A DNA stretch of 64,000 nucleotides from Gluconacetobacter tumulicola (GCF_014174215.1 NZ_JABEQL010000016.1:37158-101157), one strand, 5' to 3'; positions 7,345 through 16,791 are shown, counted from the first letter of the stretch. Notes: a model not told the origin generated them from the letters alone. Translations and numbers: made by a program.

Positions 7345-10238
7345 GCGTCGGCCCGCGCGTCGACGACGGCAACGCAGCGCAGGCACAGTTCGGGATGGTC
7401 CGCATGGCTCCCGACCTCGTCCAGCACCTTCCAGCAGCGGGCACATTTATGCCCCGACGCCGCCGAGATGCTCGGCACGCCATGGGCACCCACCGCACCG
7501 CCGTCACGCGCCTCGCCCTCGGCTGCGCCGGAGAGGAAGATCGACGCCGCCCCCGGCTCCACCGTGATCGACGCCTGCGACACGATGGCCAGTTCGCACC
7601 AATCGACATCGGCGAAGCGCCCGGCTTCTTCCTCCGACAGTTTCAGGTCCAGCGCGGCCTGAAGCGACGACCCCACGATGCCGCCACGCCGCGCGGCCTC
7701 GATCTCGGTCGTCACGACACGGCGCACGCCGCGGAGCGTCGCCCAGCGATCGGCCAGATCCGGGCGGATCCACTCTTCCGGCAGCGAAGGGAAGGATTGC
7801 AGATGGACGCTCTCCCCCTCGCCGAAACGCGCCGTCCAGGCTTCCTCGGCGGTAAAGACCAGCACCGGCGCCAGCCACGCGCACAGGCAGCGATGCAACT
7901 GGTCCAGCACCGTGCGCGCGGCCCGGCGGCGCAGGCTGTCGGTGCCGTCGCAATAGAGCGCATCCTTGCGCACGTCGAAATAGAAGGCCGACAGGTCGGT
8001 GGCGCAGAACCCGTGCAGGGCGGCATAGACGCCGACCCATTCATGCGTCTTCACCGCACGGTCGATCTGCGCGCCCAGCTCGGTCAGGCGATGCAGCACC
8101 CATTGTTCCAGCTCGGGCATCTGCTCGTAGGGCACGCGCTCGGCATCGGTAAAGCCGTCCAGCGCGCCCAGCAGCCAGCGCAGCGTGTTGCGCAGCCGGC
8201 GATACAGCTCGCCCTGCTGCTTCAGGATCTCGTTGCCGATCCGCAGGTCTTCGTTGGTGTCGGAATTCATCACCCACAGGCGCAGGATGTCCGCACCCAG
8301 CGAGTCGTTCACGTCCTGCGGCGCCACGACATTGCCCAGCGACTTGGACATCTTGCGGCCCTGCTCGTCGAGCACGAAGCCGTTGGTCACCAGCGCGCGA
8401 TAGGGCGCAATCCCCCGCGTGCCCACACTTTCCAGCAGCGAGGACTGGAACCAGCCGCGATGCTGGTCCGATCCTTCCAGATACAGGTCGGCCGGGAACG
8501 GCATGCCGTCGCGCCCCAGCACGAACGCATGGGTCGATCCGCTCTCGAACCACACATCGACGATATCGAAGACCTGCTCGTACTCGTCGGGGTTGCGTTC
8601 GTTGCCCAGGAACCGGCTGGCCGGGGCGCTGTACCACACATCCGCGCCCTCGGTGCGGAAGGCGTCCACGATGCGCTGCATCACCGCCGGGTCGCGCAGC
8701 ACCTCGCCGCTCCGCTTCTCGACAAACACCGCAATCGGCACGCCCCATGCCCGCTGGCGGCTGATGCACCAGTCCGGGCGCCCGGCGACCATCGAAGTCA
8801 GGCGGTTGCGCGCCTGGGCCGGCACGAAGGTCACATCCTCCAGCGCCTTCAGAGCGCGGGTCCGCAACTCTCCCTCGCCATCCATGCGGATGAACCATTG
8901 CGGCGTGGCGCGATAGATCACCGGCGCCCGCGACCGCCAGGAATGGGGATAGGAATGAACCAGCGTCGACCGCGCGACCAGCCCGGCCGGCGCCGCGCCG
9001 TCATTATTGGCCCGCTCCATCGCCTGCGTCAGGGCCGCGCAGACCGGGTCGGCGGCCTTGAAGACATGCGCGCCGGCAAACAGCGGCACCCAGTCGGCAT
9101 AGCGCCCATCATCCAGGACCAGTTCCGGGACCTCGACCCCATTCGCCACCGACAGGGCGAAATCGTCCTCGCCATGCGCCGGCGCCATGTGGACCAGACC
9201 GGTGCCGGCATCGGTGGTGACGAATTCGCCGCCCAGCAGCGGCACGTCGAAATCATAGCCCTCGCCGCGCAGCGGATGGGCGCAGATCGCACCCGTCAGC
9301 GCCTCGCCCGGCATGGTGTAGAGCACGTAATGCTCGGTGATCCCGGCGGCGGCGCAGAACGGCGCAATCAGCGCCTCGGCCACCAGCAGGCAGGCCCCCG
9401 GCTCCAGCAGCGCGCTGTCGGTCACACCATCGACGCGCAGCACCGCATAGGTGATCTCGGGCCCGAAGGCGATGGCGCGGTTGCCGGGGATGGTCCAGGG
9501 CGTGGTCGTCCAGATCACGGCCGAAACGTCCTGGAGCGCACGCGCCGGCGTGGGGTCGTGGATGAACGGGAACGCGACATGGATCGTGGTCGATTCATGG
9601 TCGCGATATTCGATTTCGGCCTCGGCGAGCGCCGTCTTCTCCACCGGGCTCCACATCACCGGGCGCAGGCCGCGATAGAGCAGCCCGTTCAGCAGAAAGC
9701 GGCCGATTTCCTCGGCAATCGTCGCCTCCGAGGAAAAATCCATCGTGGCATAGCGCTCGTCCCATTCGGCCTGCACACCCAGGCGGCGGAACTCGGCGGC
9801 CTGGATCTCGACCCATTTCGCGGCATAGGCCCGGCATTCGGCACGGAACTGAAGAACCGGCACCGAATCCTTGTCGCGGCCGGACTTGCGATATTCCTCC
9901 TCGATCTTCCATTCGATCGGCAGGCCGTGGCAGTCCCAGCCGGGCCGGTAATGCACCGCGAAACCGGCCATGCGATGGGCACGGTTGACCACATCCTTCA
10001 GGATCTTGTTCAGCGCGTGGCCGATATGCAGATGGCCGTTCGCATAAGGCGGCCCGTCATGCAGCATGAAGGACGGCCGGCCCTCGGCCCGCGCGCGCAG
10101 CAGCCCGTCCAGGCCGCTCGCCGCCCAGTGCGCCAGAATCTCCGGCTCCCGCTTCGGCAGGCTGCCCCGCATGGGGAAGCTGGTTTTCGGCAGGAATACC
10201 GTATCCCGATAGAGATCCTGTGACTTCGTCTCGGTCAT
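7341..10238 (-). CDS. ileS: isoleucyl-tRNA synthetase
   Basis: This 965-residue class Ia synthetase charges tRNA-Ile. The HIGH box is at residues 71-74 (YANGHLHIGHALN) and the KMSKS loop is in GRKMSKSLGNV. The CP1 editing domain lies between them, with TTTPWTIPGN. At the C-terminus the zinc-binding knuckle CARCWK...CLRC is kept. The ATG at 10238 (MTETKSQDLYRDTVFLPKT) was chosen over longer in-frame starts because it opens with the family N-terminus. It is 149 bp after ribF and overlaps lspA. Confidence 0.97.
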   Translation of the reverse strand: MTETKSQDLYRDTVFLPKTSFPMRGSLPKREPEILAHWAASGLDGLLRARAEGRPSFMLHDGPPYANGHLHIGHALNKILKDVVNRAHRMAGFAVHYRPGWDCHGLPIEWKIEEEYRKSGRDKDSVPVLQFRAECRAYAAKWVEIQAAEFRRLGVQAEWDERYATMDFSSEATIAEEIGRFLLNGLLYRGLRPVMWSPVEKTALAEAEIEYRDHESTTIHVAFPFIHDPTPARALQDVSAVIWTTTPWTIPGNRAIAFGPEITYAVLRVDGVTDSALLEPGACLLVAEALIAPFCAAAGITEHYVLYTMPGEALTGAICAHPLRGEGYDFDVPLLGGEFVTTDAGTGLVHMAPAHGEDDFALSVANGVEVPELVLDDGRYADWVPLFAGAHVFKAADPVCAALTQAMERANNDGAAPAGLVARSTLVHSYPHSWRSRAPVIYRATPQWFIRMDGEGELRTRALKALEDVTFVPAQARNRLTSMVAGRPDWCISRQRAWGVPIAVFVEKRSGEVLRDPAVMQRIVDAFRTEGADVWYSAPASRFLGNERNPDEYEQVFDIVDVWFESGSTHAFVLGRDGMPFPADLYLEGSDQHRGWFQSSLLESVGTRGIAPYRALVTNGFVLDEQGRKMSKSLGNVVAPQDVNDSLGADILRLWVMNSDTNEDLRIGNEILKQQGELYRRLRNTLRWLLGALDGFTDAERVPYEQMPELEQWVLHRLTELGAQIDRAVKTHEWVGVYAALHGFCATDLSAFYFDVRKDALYCDGTDSLRRRAARTVLDQLHRCLCAWLAPVLVFTAEEAWTARFGEGESVHLQSFPSLPEEWIRPDLADRWATLRGVRRVVTTEIEAARRGGIVGSSLQAALDLKLSEEEAGRFADVDWCELAIVSQASITVEPGAASIFLSGAAEGEARDGGAVGAHGVPSISAASGHKCARCWKVLDEVGSHADHPELCLRCVAVVDARADA

Positions 10239-10344
10239 GACCCTGAATTTCTGACTGGCAACAATGGATAACGATGTGACGGGAGGATCATTCCCTCCCC
10301 TCGCGGCCCCAACCTTATGCGGAGCCGCACGGCGGATGGTCAAG

Positions 10345-10387
10345 CTCGGCCGCTCTCGCTCGCCGGCCCGCATCTTCGGTCAGGCCC
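10345..10387. repeat. dispersed repeat, family 1, copy a
   Basis: Directly after the ribF stop there is a block reading, on the plus strand, CTCGGCCGCTCTCGCTCGCC, then GGCCCGCATCTTCGGTCAGG. Closely similar sequence occurs at 37880-37925 (inverted) and, for its ribF-proximal half, at 26413-26440 after the nadQ stop. No coding potential or clean hairpin explains it. Confidence 0.5.
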
Positions 10388-11335
10388 TCAGGCGCCGGTC
10401 CGCGCCAGCCGGTCGAGATAGGCGCGGGCGGTCGCCGCATCCTCGGCGATCTGCGCCTTCAGCGCGTCCAGCCCGGCAAAGCGCCGCTCCTCGCGCAGCA
10501 GCGTATGCAGGGCGACCGACAGGGTCTGCCCGTACAGATCCCCCTCGAAATCCAGCAGATGGACTTCCAGCCGGCTCTCCTGCCCGTCATCGATGGTCGG
10601 CCGGCGGCCGATATTGGCGACACCCGGCCAGGTCCGGCCGTCCGGCAGCCGCACGGTCACGGCATAGACGCCGCGCGCCGGCTCCAGATGCCGGCCCAAC
10701 GGCACGTTGGCCGTGGGAAAGCCCAGCAGCCGCCCGCGCTTGTCGCCATGCTGCACCACCCCCCGGATCGCCCACGGGCGCCCCAGTTCCTCGGCCGCGC
10801 GCTCGGAATAGCCGTCCTGCAACAGCCGGCGGATGCGCGTCGAGGAATAGGGCGCCCCCTCGTCGGCCAGTGCCGGCACGATGGTCATCCCGATCCCCAG
10901 CTCCTCGGCCCGCTCGGCCAGGAACGCGGCATTGCCGCCCCGGCGATGGCCGAAGGCGAAATCGGCCCCACAAGCCAGGTGACGCAGACCCAGCCCCTCC
11001 TGCAGTACATCGGTCACGAACCGCTCGGCGGTCATGGCGCTGAACGCGGCATCGAAGGGAATCTGAAAGACATGGCGCACGCCCAGCGCGGACAGGGCCG
11101 CCAGCCGTTCCTCGGCCAGGGTCAGGCGAAAGGGCGGGTCCTGTGGGCGGAACAATTCGCGCGGATGAGGCTCGAACGTCACCACCGCCAGCCCCAGATC
11201 GGGCCGCGCCGTGTGCAGCGTATGCAGCAGATGGGCATGGCCCAGATGCACGCCGTCGAAATTGCCCAGCGCCGCCGCCATGCCCCGCGCCTCGGTGGGG
11301 ATATGGCGCCAGCCGGTATGCAGATGCGCCCTCAT
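10388..11335 (-). CDS. ribF: bifunctional riboflavin kinase / FAD synthetase
   Basis: This 315-residue enzyme phosphorylates riboflavin to FMN and adenylates FMN to FAD. The N-terminal nucleotidyltransferase domain has ALGNFDGVHLGH (HxGH-like site), VTFEPHPRELF and the SSTRIRRLL segment near residue 165. The C-terminal flavokinase domain has GRLLGFPTANV, the GVYAV strand and the late VHLLDFEGDLYG. Its start overlaps the mtnC stop (ATGA), so it is probably expressed with the mtn genes upstream as well as with ileS-lspA downstream. Confidence 0.95.
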   Translation of the reverse strand: MRAHLHTGWRHIPTEARGMAAALGNFDGVHLGHAHLLHTLHTARPDLGLAVVTFEPHPRELFRPQDPPFRLTLAEERLAALSALGVRHVFQIPFDAAFSAMTAERFVTDVLQEGLGLRHLACGADFAFGHRRGGNAAFLAERAEELGIGMTIVPALADEGAPYSSTRIRRLLQDGYSERAAEELGRPWAIRGVVQHGDKRGRLLGFPTANVPLGRHLEPARGVYAVTVRLPDGRTWPGVANIGRRPTIDDGQESRLEVHLLDFEGDLYGQTLSVALHTLLREERRFAGLDALKAQIAEDAATARAYLDRLARTGA

Positions 11336-12054
11336 GGCGTGTCAGGCAGGGCGAACAGACGCGCCACCTCGTCCAGCGTCGCGGCCACCGGGTGCGTATC
11401 GCCGGCGCGGGTGCCATCCTCCGGCCGGGCGAGCTGGCAGGTCCGCAGCCCCGCCGCCGCCGCCGCGTCCAGCTCGGCCACGATGTCGGACAGGAACAGG
11501 GTCCGCCCGGCCACCCAGCCGGCCTCGGCCAGAATCGCGCGATAACTCTCCGCCTCGCGCTTGCCGCCGATCCGCAGGTCATGGAACCCGTCGAACAGGC
11601 CGCGCACGTCGCCCTCGGTCGTATGGCCATAGATCAGGCGCTGCGCCGCCTCCGAACCCGAGGAATAGACCGCCAGCCGCAGCCCGCCCGCATGCCAGCG
11701 CCGCAAGGCCGGCAGCACGTCGGGATACAGCGCGGCCCGCAAGGCGCCGGTGCGATAGCCCTCCGCCCATGCCAGCCCCTGCAACGCCTTCAGCGGGCCG
11801 ATCTTCTCGTCCCGGTCCATCCAGGCGTTCAACTGCGCCAGCGGCGCCACGCCGGGCACCAGCGCCGCGATCTCGGCCACCGCCTCCCGCACCGCCGGCT
11901 CATCGCCGCGCGTGGCCAACAGCCCAGGCAAGGCCTCGCGGGCATAGGGAAAGAGAACCTGATGCACGAAGGCGACCGGAATCGTCGTGCCTTCGATATC
12001 CAGCAGGACAGAGTCGATCCCGCCCGCCTGCGTCACCGCTTCCGCCACGATCAT
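11332..12054 (-). CDS. mtnC: enolase-phosphatase E1 (methionine salvage)
   Basis: This 240-residue HAD-superfamily enzyme converts 2,3-diketo-5-methylthiopentyl-1-phosphate to acireductone. HAD motif I is VLLDIEGTT (Asp19/Glu21, the DxE variant typical of MtnC), motif II lies in LRLAVYSSGSEAAQ, the conserved Lys is in IGGKREAESY, and motif III is FLSDIVAELDAA. The start at 12054 gives the family length; upstream in-frame sequence is mtnD in another frame. It sits 7 bp after mtnD and overlaps ribF by 4 bp. Confidence 0.93.
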   Translation of the reverse strand: MIVAEAVTQAGGIDSVLLDIEGTTIPVAFVHQVLFPYAREALPGLLATRGDEPAVREAVAEIAALVPGVAPLAQLNAWMDRDEKIGPLKALQGLAWAEGYRTGALRAALYPDVLPALRRWHAGGLRLAVYSSGSEAAQRLIYGHTTEGDVRGLFDGFHDLRIGGKREAESYRAILAEAGWVAGRTLFLSDIVAELDAAAAAGLRTCQLARPEDGTRAGDTHPVAATLDEVARLFALPDTP

Positions 12055-12061
12055 CCGCTCC

Positions 12062-12601
12062 TCAGGCCGCCGGAAAGCGCTGGGCGATATCGTCGCCCGT
12101 ATATTGGGCAATCCAGCCGGTCTTGTCGGTAAAGACCCGCAACGCCACGACATCGGGCTCCATCCCGGCATCGAACCAGTGCGGAATGCCGGCAGGGACC
12201 GAAATCAGGTCGCCCGCGACGCAATGCACGTCATAGACGCTGCCCCCAACATGCAGCACGAAATTGCCCCAGCCATGGACGAAGAACCGAACCTCGTCCT
12301 CGCTGTGGATATGTTCCGACAGGAACTTCGCCCGCAATTCGGCCAGGTTCGGCGTCCGGGTGGTAATCCGCACCACATCGGCCGAACCCGCCCCGGTCAC
12401 ACCCATCAGCTCGTCCAGATAGGGGCGATAGGCCTCCAGCACCAACTCGGGCGCGGCATCGGGCGCCGGCACCACCGGGCTGTTCCAGCGTTCGAAACGC
12501 ACGCCAATGCCCCGCAGCGTATCGGCAATCTCCGGCGCGCTCTCGGTACGCAGCACGATATGCTCCGGATCGTCGTCGCGATAGACGGTCAGGCGACTCA
12601 T
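12062..12601 (-). CDS. mtnD: acireductone dioxygenase
   Basis: This 179-residue cupin oxidises acireductone, with Fe giving formate and the keto-acid precursor of methionine. The 3-His/1-Glu metal site is visible as His97, His99 and Glu103 in SEHIHSEDEVRFFVHG plus His141 in GIPHWFD. The ATG overlaps the mtnB stop (ATGA). The order mtnB-mtnD-mtnC matches successive steps of the lower methionine salvage pathway. Confidence 0.95.
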   Translation of the reverse strand: MSRLTVYRDDDPEHIVLRTESAPEIADTLRGIGVRFERWNSPVVPAPDAAPELVLEAYRPYLDELMGVTGAGSADVVRITTRTPNLAELRAKFLSEHIHSEDEVRFFVHGWGNFVLHVGGSVYDVHCVAGDLISVPAGIPHWFDAGMEPDVVALRVFTDKTGWIAQYTGDDIAQRFPAA

Positions 12602-13224
12602 CGGCGGAGCTTCCTCTTTTCCAGTTCGCAGGCCAGCAGGAATTCCAGCCCCTCCAGCCGCGCCAGCGCCACATCCATCGTGGGGCCCCACACATACACG
12701 CCGTGGCCGCGAATCACGTAGCCCGCCGGCATCCGCCCCAGATCGGGCGCCACCACCGTACACAGCCGCGCAATGTCCTGGTCGTTGTCGAACACCGGCA
12801 CGCGCACGCTGGCCTCGTGGGTGGTCTGCCCCTCGAACACCTTCTGGACCTCATAGTCCGCCAGGATGATCGCGCCATCCGTCGCCACCATCGACAGCAC
12901 GGTCGAGGCGACGGAATGGCCATGCAGCACCGCCCCGATGGCCGGATCATGCGCGTAGAGCTGGCAATGCAGCAGGGTCTCGGCACTGGGCCGGTCGCCG
13001 GCATGCATGGCCCTGCCATCCATCCCGACCTCGATCACGCCGTCCGGGGTCAGGAAGCCCTTGTGCCCGCCCGACCGCGTGATCGCGATCCGCCCGTCCG
13101 GCAGGCGGCGGCTGATATTGCCGGCCGTGGCCGGCACCCAGCCGAACCGGTCCATCCGCCGGCCGGCGCCGATGATGTCCTGCACCGCGTCGACCCACAG
13201 ATCGGTCGTCGTCATCTGGTCCAT
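12598..13224 (-). CDS. mtnB: methylthioribulose-1-phosphate dehydratase
   Basis: This 208-residue class II aldolase/adducin-fold zinc enzyme dehydrates 5-methylthioribulose-1-phosphate. Visible motifs are PATAGNISRR near the N-terminus, SGGHKGFLTP, the zinc ligands His101/His103 in VLHGHSVAS and a third His in RGHGVYVWG. It is the first gene of mtnB-mtnD-mtnC; mtnA, mtnK and mtnP are not in this window. It begins 40 bp after the tatA stop. A second ATG three codons in is possible. Confidence 0.93.
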   Translation of the reverse strand: MDQMTTTDLWVDAVQDIIGAGRRMDRFGWVPATAGNISRRLPDGRIAITRSGGHKGFLTPDGVIEVGMDGRAMHAGDRPSAETLLHCQLYAHDPAIGAVLHGHSVASTVLSMVATDGAIILADYEVQKVFEGQTTHEASVRVPVFDNDQDIARLCTVVAPDLGRMPAGYVIRGHGVYVWGPTMDVALARLEGLEFLLACELEKRKLRR

Positions 13225-13263
13225 ATCGTCACATGATCCCGAATCGTTCGCCCGGCCACAGGC

Positions 13264-13530
13264 TCAGGGGGTCGAAGACCCTGACGGACGGCTCGATGCC
13301 GAGAAGCTGGCATCGCGCTGCGCACCGGTCGCCGGCCCCGGCGGGGCGATATGCCCGCCCGATCCGCTATTCGCGTTTTCCATGCTCTCGTCGTCGGCCA
13401 TGTTCTTCTTGAACGATTTCACGCCGCGCGCGACATCGCCCATCAGCGTGCTGATCTTGCCGCCGCCACCGAACAGGACCAGCACCACCGCCAGAACGAT
13501 CAGCCAGTGCCAGATGCTCAAGCTACCCAT
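13264..13530 (-). CDS. tatA: twin-arginine translocase subunit TatA
   Basis: This 88-residue protein begins [20 protein letters not shown], the single TatA transmembrane helix, followed by the [21 protein letters not shown] amphipathic helix and an acidic/polar tail. It forms the pore of the Tat export system. The start at 13530 was chosen because residues upstream do not resemble TatA. tatB and tatC are not adjacent. At least one likely Tat substrate is encoded in this window, the sulfate-binding protein at 31082-32116. Confidence 0.92.
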   Translation of the reverse strand: MGSLSIWHWLIVLAVVLVLFGGGGKISTLMGDVARGVKSFKKNMADDESMENANSGSGGHIAPPGPATGAQRDASFSASSRPSGSSTP

Positions 13531-13674
13531 AACACACACCCTCGTTTCCGCGCCTTGGCGCCGTCGGCTTCGGGGCCGACACCGGCCGTCCCGACAATTC
13601 CGACATGACATGGACCCCGATATGACATGGAACCGGGAGGCCCACCATGCAAGCGCCGCCTGCCCCGCGCCCGG

Positions 13675-14166
13675 TCACGCGTCTGGCGACGGACGATCCG
13701 GCAGATCGCGCGAGATGAACCCATATGTGGGATAGACGCTTTTACCCAGGCTGTGAACCGGCTGCCACCACACCCTGACCGCCGACCAGTCATTGGCCTG
13801 CGAGACATCGACCACCGGAATGCCATGATCGATACGCCCCGGCACCCAGTTCGCCTGATCGACCAGGATCGCCCGCGACCCGCGCACCTGCCGCACGACC
13901 GAGACATGCCCGTCCGGCAACCGGTGGGTGGAGCGGAACACCAGCACCTCGCCCGGCGCGGGCACATGCGTATGCGCATACGCGCCTTCCGACTGCCGCC
14001 ACCAGCCGGCGGCGGCGCCGTTCAGCCGCAACCCGGTGACCGAGCGGGCATAGGGCGCGCACTGCACTGACCCATTCCAGCCACGGCCGCTTCCGCCCCC
14101 ACAGGCCGCCAGCGGCAGCAGGCCGCACAGCATCAGCCCGCGCGCAACCCATCCCCCGGCCCTCAC
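13675..14166 (-). CDS. CHAP-domain putative lipoprotein amidase
   Basis: This 163-residue protein starts with GTG at 14166, overlapping the recX stop (GTGA). It has a signal peptide with lipobox LLPLAAC (Cys22). The mature part is a CHAP (cysteine/histidine amidohydrolase-peptidase) domain: catalytic Cys36 in VQCAPYARSVTG, PAPGEVLVFRST and the catalytic His in LPDGHVSVVRQV, then ILVDQANW. Such proteins cleave peptidoglycan peptides. It is probably anchored to a membrane in the periplasm. The link to recX is only translational coupling. Confidence 0.8.
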   Translation of the reverse strand: MRAGGWVARGLMLCGLLPLAACGGGSGRGWNGSVQCAPYARSVTGLRLNGAAAGWWRQSEGAYAHTHVPAPGEVLVFRSTHRLPDGHVSVVRQVRGSRAILVDQANWVPGRIDHGIPVVDVSQANDWSAVRVWWQPVHSLGKSVYPTYGFISRDLPDRPSPDA

Positions 14167-14846
14167 GCCGATTTCATCCGGATAATCCGGTCCTCGGCTT
14201 CCTTGGGGTCCATGTCCAACGCCGCCTCGGCCGTCGCGCGGCCGAACCCGGCCCGGGCCATGGCATCCAGCGCCTTGCGGCGCCGCACCGCCCATTCGTC
14301 GCCCGATACTGCGTCCTCGCCCCCTTCCGGGACGGGGGCAAAGGGCCCGACGCGGCGCCGGCGCGCAAAGATCAGGGCCGCCGCCAGCTCCATCTCCTGC
14401 CCGTCCAGCCCGCGCTCCCCCAGCGCCTCATCCAGCACGGTGCCGACAATGTCCGCCTCCACCCCTCGCGCCGCCAGATGCGCCTGCACCGCGCGGCGCG
14501 ACCGGCCGGAGCGCGTCAGCGACCGGGCGCGCGACCCGGCGAACGCCGCGTCATCCACCGCCCCCAGGGCCACCATTTCCGCCACCACCTGTTCGATCAC
14601 CGCGCCCAGCGGCGCGGCCCGGGCTTCCACATCTTCCGACAGTTCGCCACCCTCGACGGCGCGCCGGGTCCAGCGCTGCACGCGGCGCTCCAGCACCTGC
14701 GTCAAACCGGCGCGCGTGGTGCCGAAACGGGCCAGATGCGCCAGGGCGGTCGCGCGCAGGGATGCGCGATCCGGCACCGGCCCGGCCACCCGGCGCCCAC
14801 CCGCTGTCGTTCCACGTGCGGCCTGATCGTTCATGCGAACGATCAT
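14163..14846 (-). CDS. recX: regulatory protein RecX
   Basis: This 227-residue alphaproteobacterial-type RecX modulates RecA filaments. The N-terminal segment LRATALAHLARFGTTRAGL is characteristic, followed by QVLERRVQRWTRRA, the helical repeats LGAVDDAAFAGSRARSLTRSGRS, and a C-terminal RKALDAMARAGFGRATAEAAL. recA is not adjacent. A second ATG at 14834 is an alternative start; neither has a strong ribosome binding site. Confidence 0.85.
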   Translation of the reverse strand: MIVRMNDQAARGTTAGGRRVAGPVPDRASLRATALAHLARFGTTRAGLTQVLERRVQRWTRRAVEGGELSEDVEARAAPLGAVIEQVVAEMVALGAVDDAAFAGSRARSLTRSGRSRRAVQAHLAARGVEADIVGTVLDEALGERGLDGQEMELAAALIFARRRRVGPFAPVPEGGEDAVSGDEWAVRRRKALDAMARAGFGRATAEAALDMDPKEAEDRIIRMKSA

Positions 14847-14923
14847 GCCATAAAATGTCGGGAATCGCGATAGTTACGTATCGCAAGTGACGTATCGCAG
14901 GGGGGCATCCCGCAACCGCGCTG

Positions 14924-15520
14924 TCAGGTCGGGCGACCGAATGCCTTCAGATGCAGCCGTTCGCCATTGGCGCGGCCGCCATCCACCATCGGGTCCAGCG
15001 CCATCACGCGCTGCCAGGCCCGCTCGGCCGCCTGCCAGTCGCCACGCTGCTCTTCGACCGCCGACAGCAGCCGCCAGGCCACCGCATCCTGCCCGTCGCG
15101 CTGCAAGGCCACCCCCAGATCGGCGATCGCCCCGGTCAGGTCCCGCGCCGCCAGCCGCGCCTGCGCCCGGTCGCGCCACAGGATCGCGACATCGGGTTGC
15201 AGCACCAGCGCATCATCCAGATCCTCGACCGCACCCAGCGCCTTGCCGTCGGCCAGATGCGCCATGGCCCCCCGTTGCAGCAGGCGCGTGGTGGGCGAGA
15301 GCGCATGCCGCCGCGCCCGCTCCAGACGCGCCTCCAGATCGGCCGCCGCAGCGCGCGAGGTCGCGGCCGCCAGCTGGGCCGTCAGGGCGGACAGGTCCGG
15401 AGTCGAAGCCGGGCCGGACTGCGCCGGATGCCCCGCGCCAGGCGCCTCATGCGCCGGCGCGGCAGGCGCATCGGCCCATGCCGGCATCGCGCCGCCCAGC
15501 CACAGCAGCGCCGCCACCAT
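14924..15520 (-). CDS. secreted tetratricopeptide-repeat protein
   Basis: About 198 residues starting at ATG 15520, with a signal peptide MVAALLWLGGAMPAWA. An Ala/Pro-rich linker is followed by a helical part with TPR-like repeats: LLQRGAMAHLADGKALGAVE, DLDDALVLQPDVAILWRDRA and WRLLSAVEEQRGDWQAAERA. Probably periplasmic and involved in protein-protein contacts; the partner is unknown. It lies 77 bp upstream of recX on the same strand. Confidence 0.75.
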   Translation of the reverse strand: MVAALLWLGGAMPAWADAPAAPAHEAPGAGHPAQSGPASTPDLSALTAQLAAATSRAAAADLEARLERARRHALSPTTRLLQRGAMAHLADGKALGAVEDLDDALVLQPDVAILWRDRAQARLAARDLTGAIADLGVALQRDGQDAVAWRLLSAVEEQRGDWQAAERAWQRVMALDPMVDGGRANGERLHLKAFGRPT

Positions 15521-15625
15521 GGCACGTACGCGCGAAAACCCGCGCCAACCACCCGCAATGCGGGGGCGGGCACGGGTTTTCGCGTCACCAAAAAAGAACG
15601 GTACGGCCAAGGCCGTCCGCGACAT

Positions 15626-15751
15626 TCAGCCCTGGCGGGCCTTCATGCGGGGGTTCTTCTTGTTGATGACATAGACCTTGCCATGACGACGGACCACACG
15701 GCAGTCCTTGTCACGAACCTTGGCCGACTTCAGGCTGTTTCTGATCTTCAT
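15626..15751 (-). CDS. rpmJ: 50S ribosomal protein bL36 (C-minus type)
   Basis: A 41-residue protein, [20 protein letters not shown], ending in [19 protein letters not shown]. This is the zinc-free form of bL36 common in alphaproteobacteria, with a single Cys instead of the CxxC...CxxxH zinc set. It stands apart from the ribosomal protein operons, as is usual for this form. Confidence 0.95.
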   Translation of the reverse strand: MKIRNSLKSAKVRDKDCRVVRRHGKVYVINKKNPRMKARQG

Positions 15752-15858
15752 GACCCGACCCTCACTGGCGGCGGTAAACCGCGAAGACGGGCCGAATACC
15801 GGGCGAGCGGCCCCGAGTCAACCATGCAGCCCCTTTTCCGCCCTTCCAGACGGCATTT

Positions 15859-16791
15859 TCACCCCACCGCCGGCACGCCCAGCGCCGGCGGCCGGACATG
15901 CGGGGCCAGCAGTCGGAACTCGCCCGCGCGGGGCGAACGGGCCCGCCAGCCCAGCCCGATGGTGCGCCAGGCCTGGCACCCCGTCACCGGCCGCACGGCC
16001 ACCGGAAGGTCGCGCAGAATGCCCGACTCCACGGCCAGGCGCGGCAACAGCGCGATCCCCAGCCCCTCCGCCACCATCTCGACCAGTGTATAGAGCGAGG
16101 TCACGACGAATTCCTCCTCGCCATCCGTGCTGGTCCAGCCCCGCTCCTGCCGGCACAGCGCCAGGGTCTGGTCGCGCAGGCAATGCCCGTCTTCCAGCAG
16201 CACCATCCGCTCGCCCGCAATGCGCTCCACCGGAATCGACTCCAGCGCCGTCAGCGGATGATTGGCCGGCAGCACCAGCATGAACTCGTCCCGCCACAGC
16301 GGCAGCGTCTCCGCCCCCTCGCACGGGCAGGGCATGGCCAGCAGCACCAGGTCCAGCCGGCCCAGGGCCAGCTTGTCCAGCACATTGCCCGTCAGGTCCT
16401 CGTTCACCGACAGGCGGATCTGCGGAAAATGCCGCCGCAGCCGCGCAACCAGCCCCGGCACCACAAAAGGCCCGATGGTCGGGATCACCCCGATCCGCAG
16501 CAGCCCCGTCATCGGCACGCGCGAGGCATCGGCCACATCCTGCACCCCCTGCAGGGCCTCCAGCGCAAATCGCGCCCGTGCGGCAACCTCGTCCCCGATA
16601 GGGGTAAAGACCACGCGCTTGCCGACATTCCGGTCCAGCAGTTGAATATCGAGCTGCCGCTCCAGCGCCAGGATGCCGGCCGACAGCGTGGATTGCGTCA
16701 CCGCGCAGGCCTGGGCGGCACGGCCGAAATGCCGCAGTTCCGCCAGCGTGATCAGATAGCGCAGTTGCTGCGCGGAAGGCAGTGGCGTCAT
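15859..16791 (-). CDS. oxyR: hydrogen-peroxide-responsive LysR regulator OxyR
   Basis: This 310-residue LysR regulator has the HTH at about residues 18-45 (AELRHFGRAAQACAVTQSTL). Both redox cysteines of OxyR are present, Cys204 and Cys213 in LLEDGHCLRDQTLALC, with the same nine-residue spacing as Cys199/Cys208 of the E. coli protein. It is divergent from ahpC-ahpD, its usual target, across a 131-bp gap. It should activate the peroxide defence genes when the disulfide forms. Confidence 0.93.
   Translation of the reverse strand: MTPLPSAQQLRYLITLAELRHFGRAAQACAVTQSTLSAGILALERQLDIQLLDRNVGKRVVFTPIGDEVAARARFALEALQGVQDVADASRVPMTGLLRIGVIPTIGPFVVPGLVARLRRHFPQIRLSVNEDLTGNVLDKLALGRLDLVLLAMPCPCEGAETLPLWRDEFMLVLPANHPLTALESIPVERIAGERMVLLEDGHCLRDQTLALCRQERGWTSTDGEEEFVVTSLYTLVEMVAEGLGIALLPRLAVESGILRDLPVAVRPVTGCQAWRTIGLGWRARSPRAGEFRLLAPHVRPPALGVPAVG

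Noticed and set aside
7395..10223. 942-codon plus-strand frame opposite ileS
   Set aside because: Antisense shadow of a conserved synthetase gene; no motif, start signal or context.
15580..15600. CACCAAAAAAGAACGG, resembling part of hairpin repeat family 2
   Set aside because: Only about 12 bases match and the flanks do not; it is a chance match.
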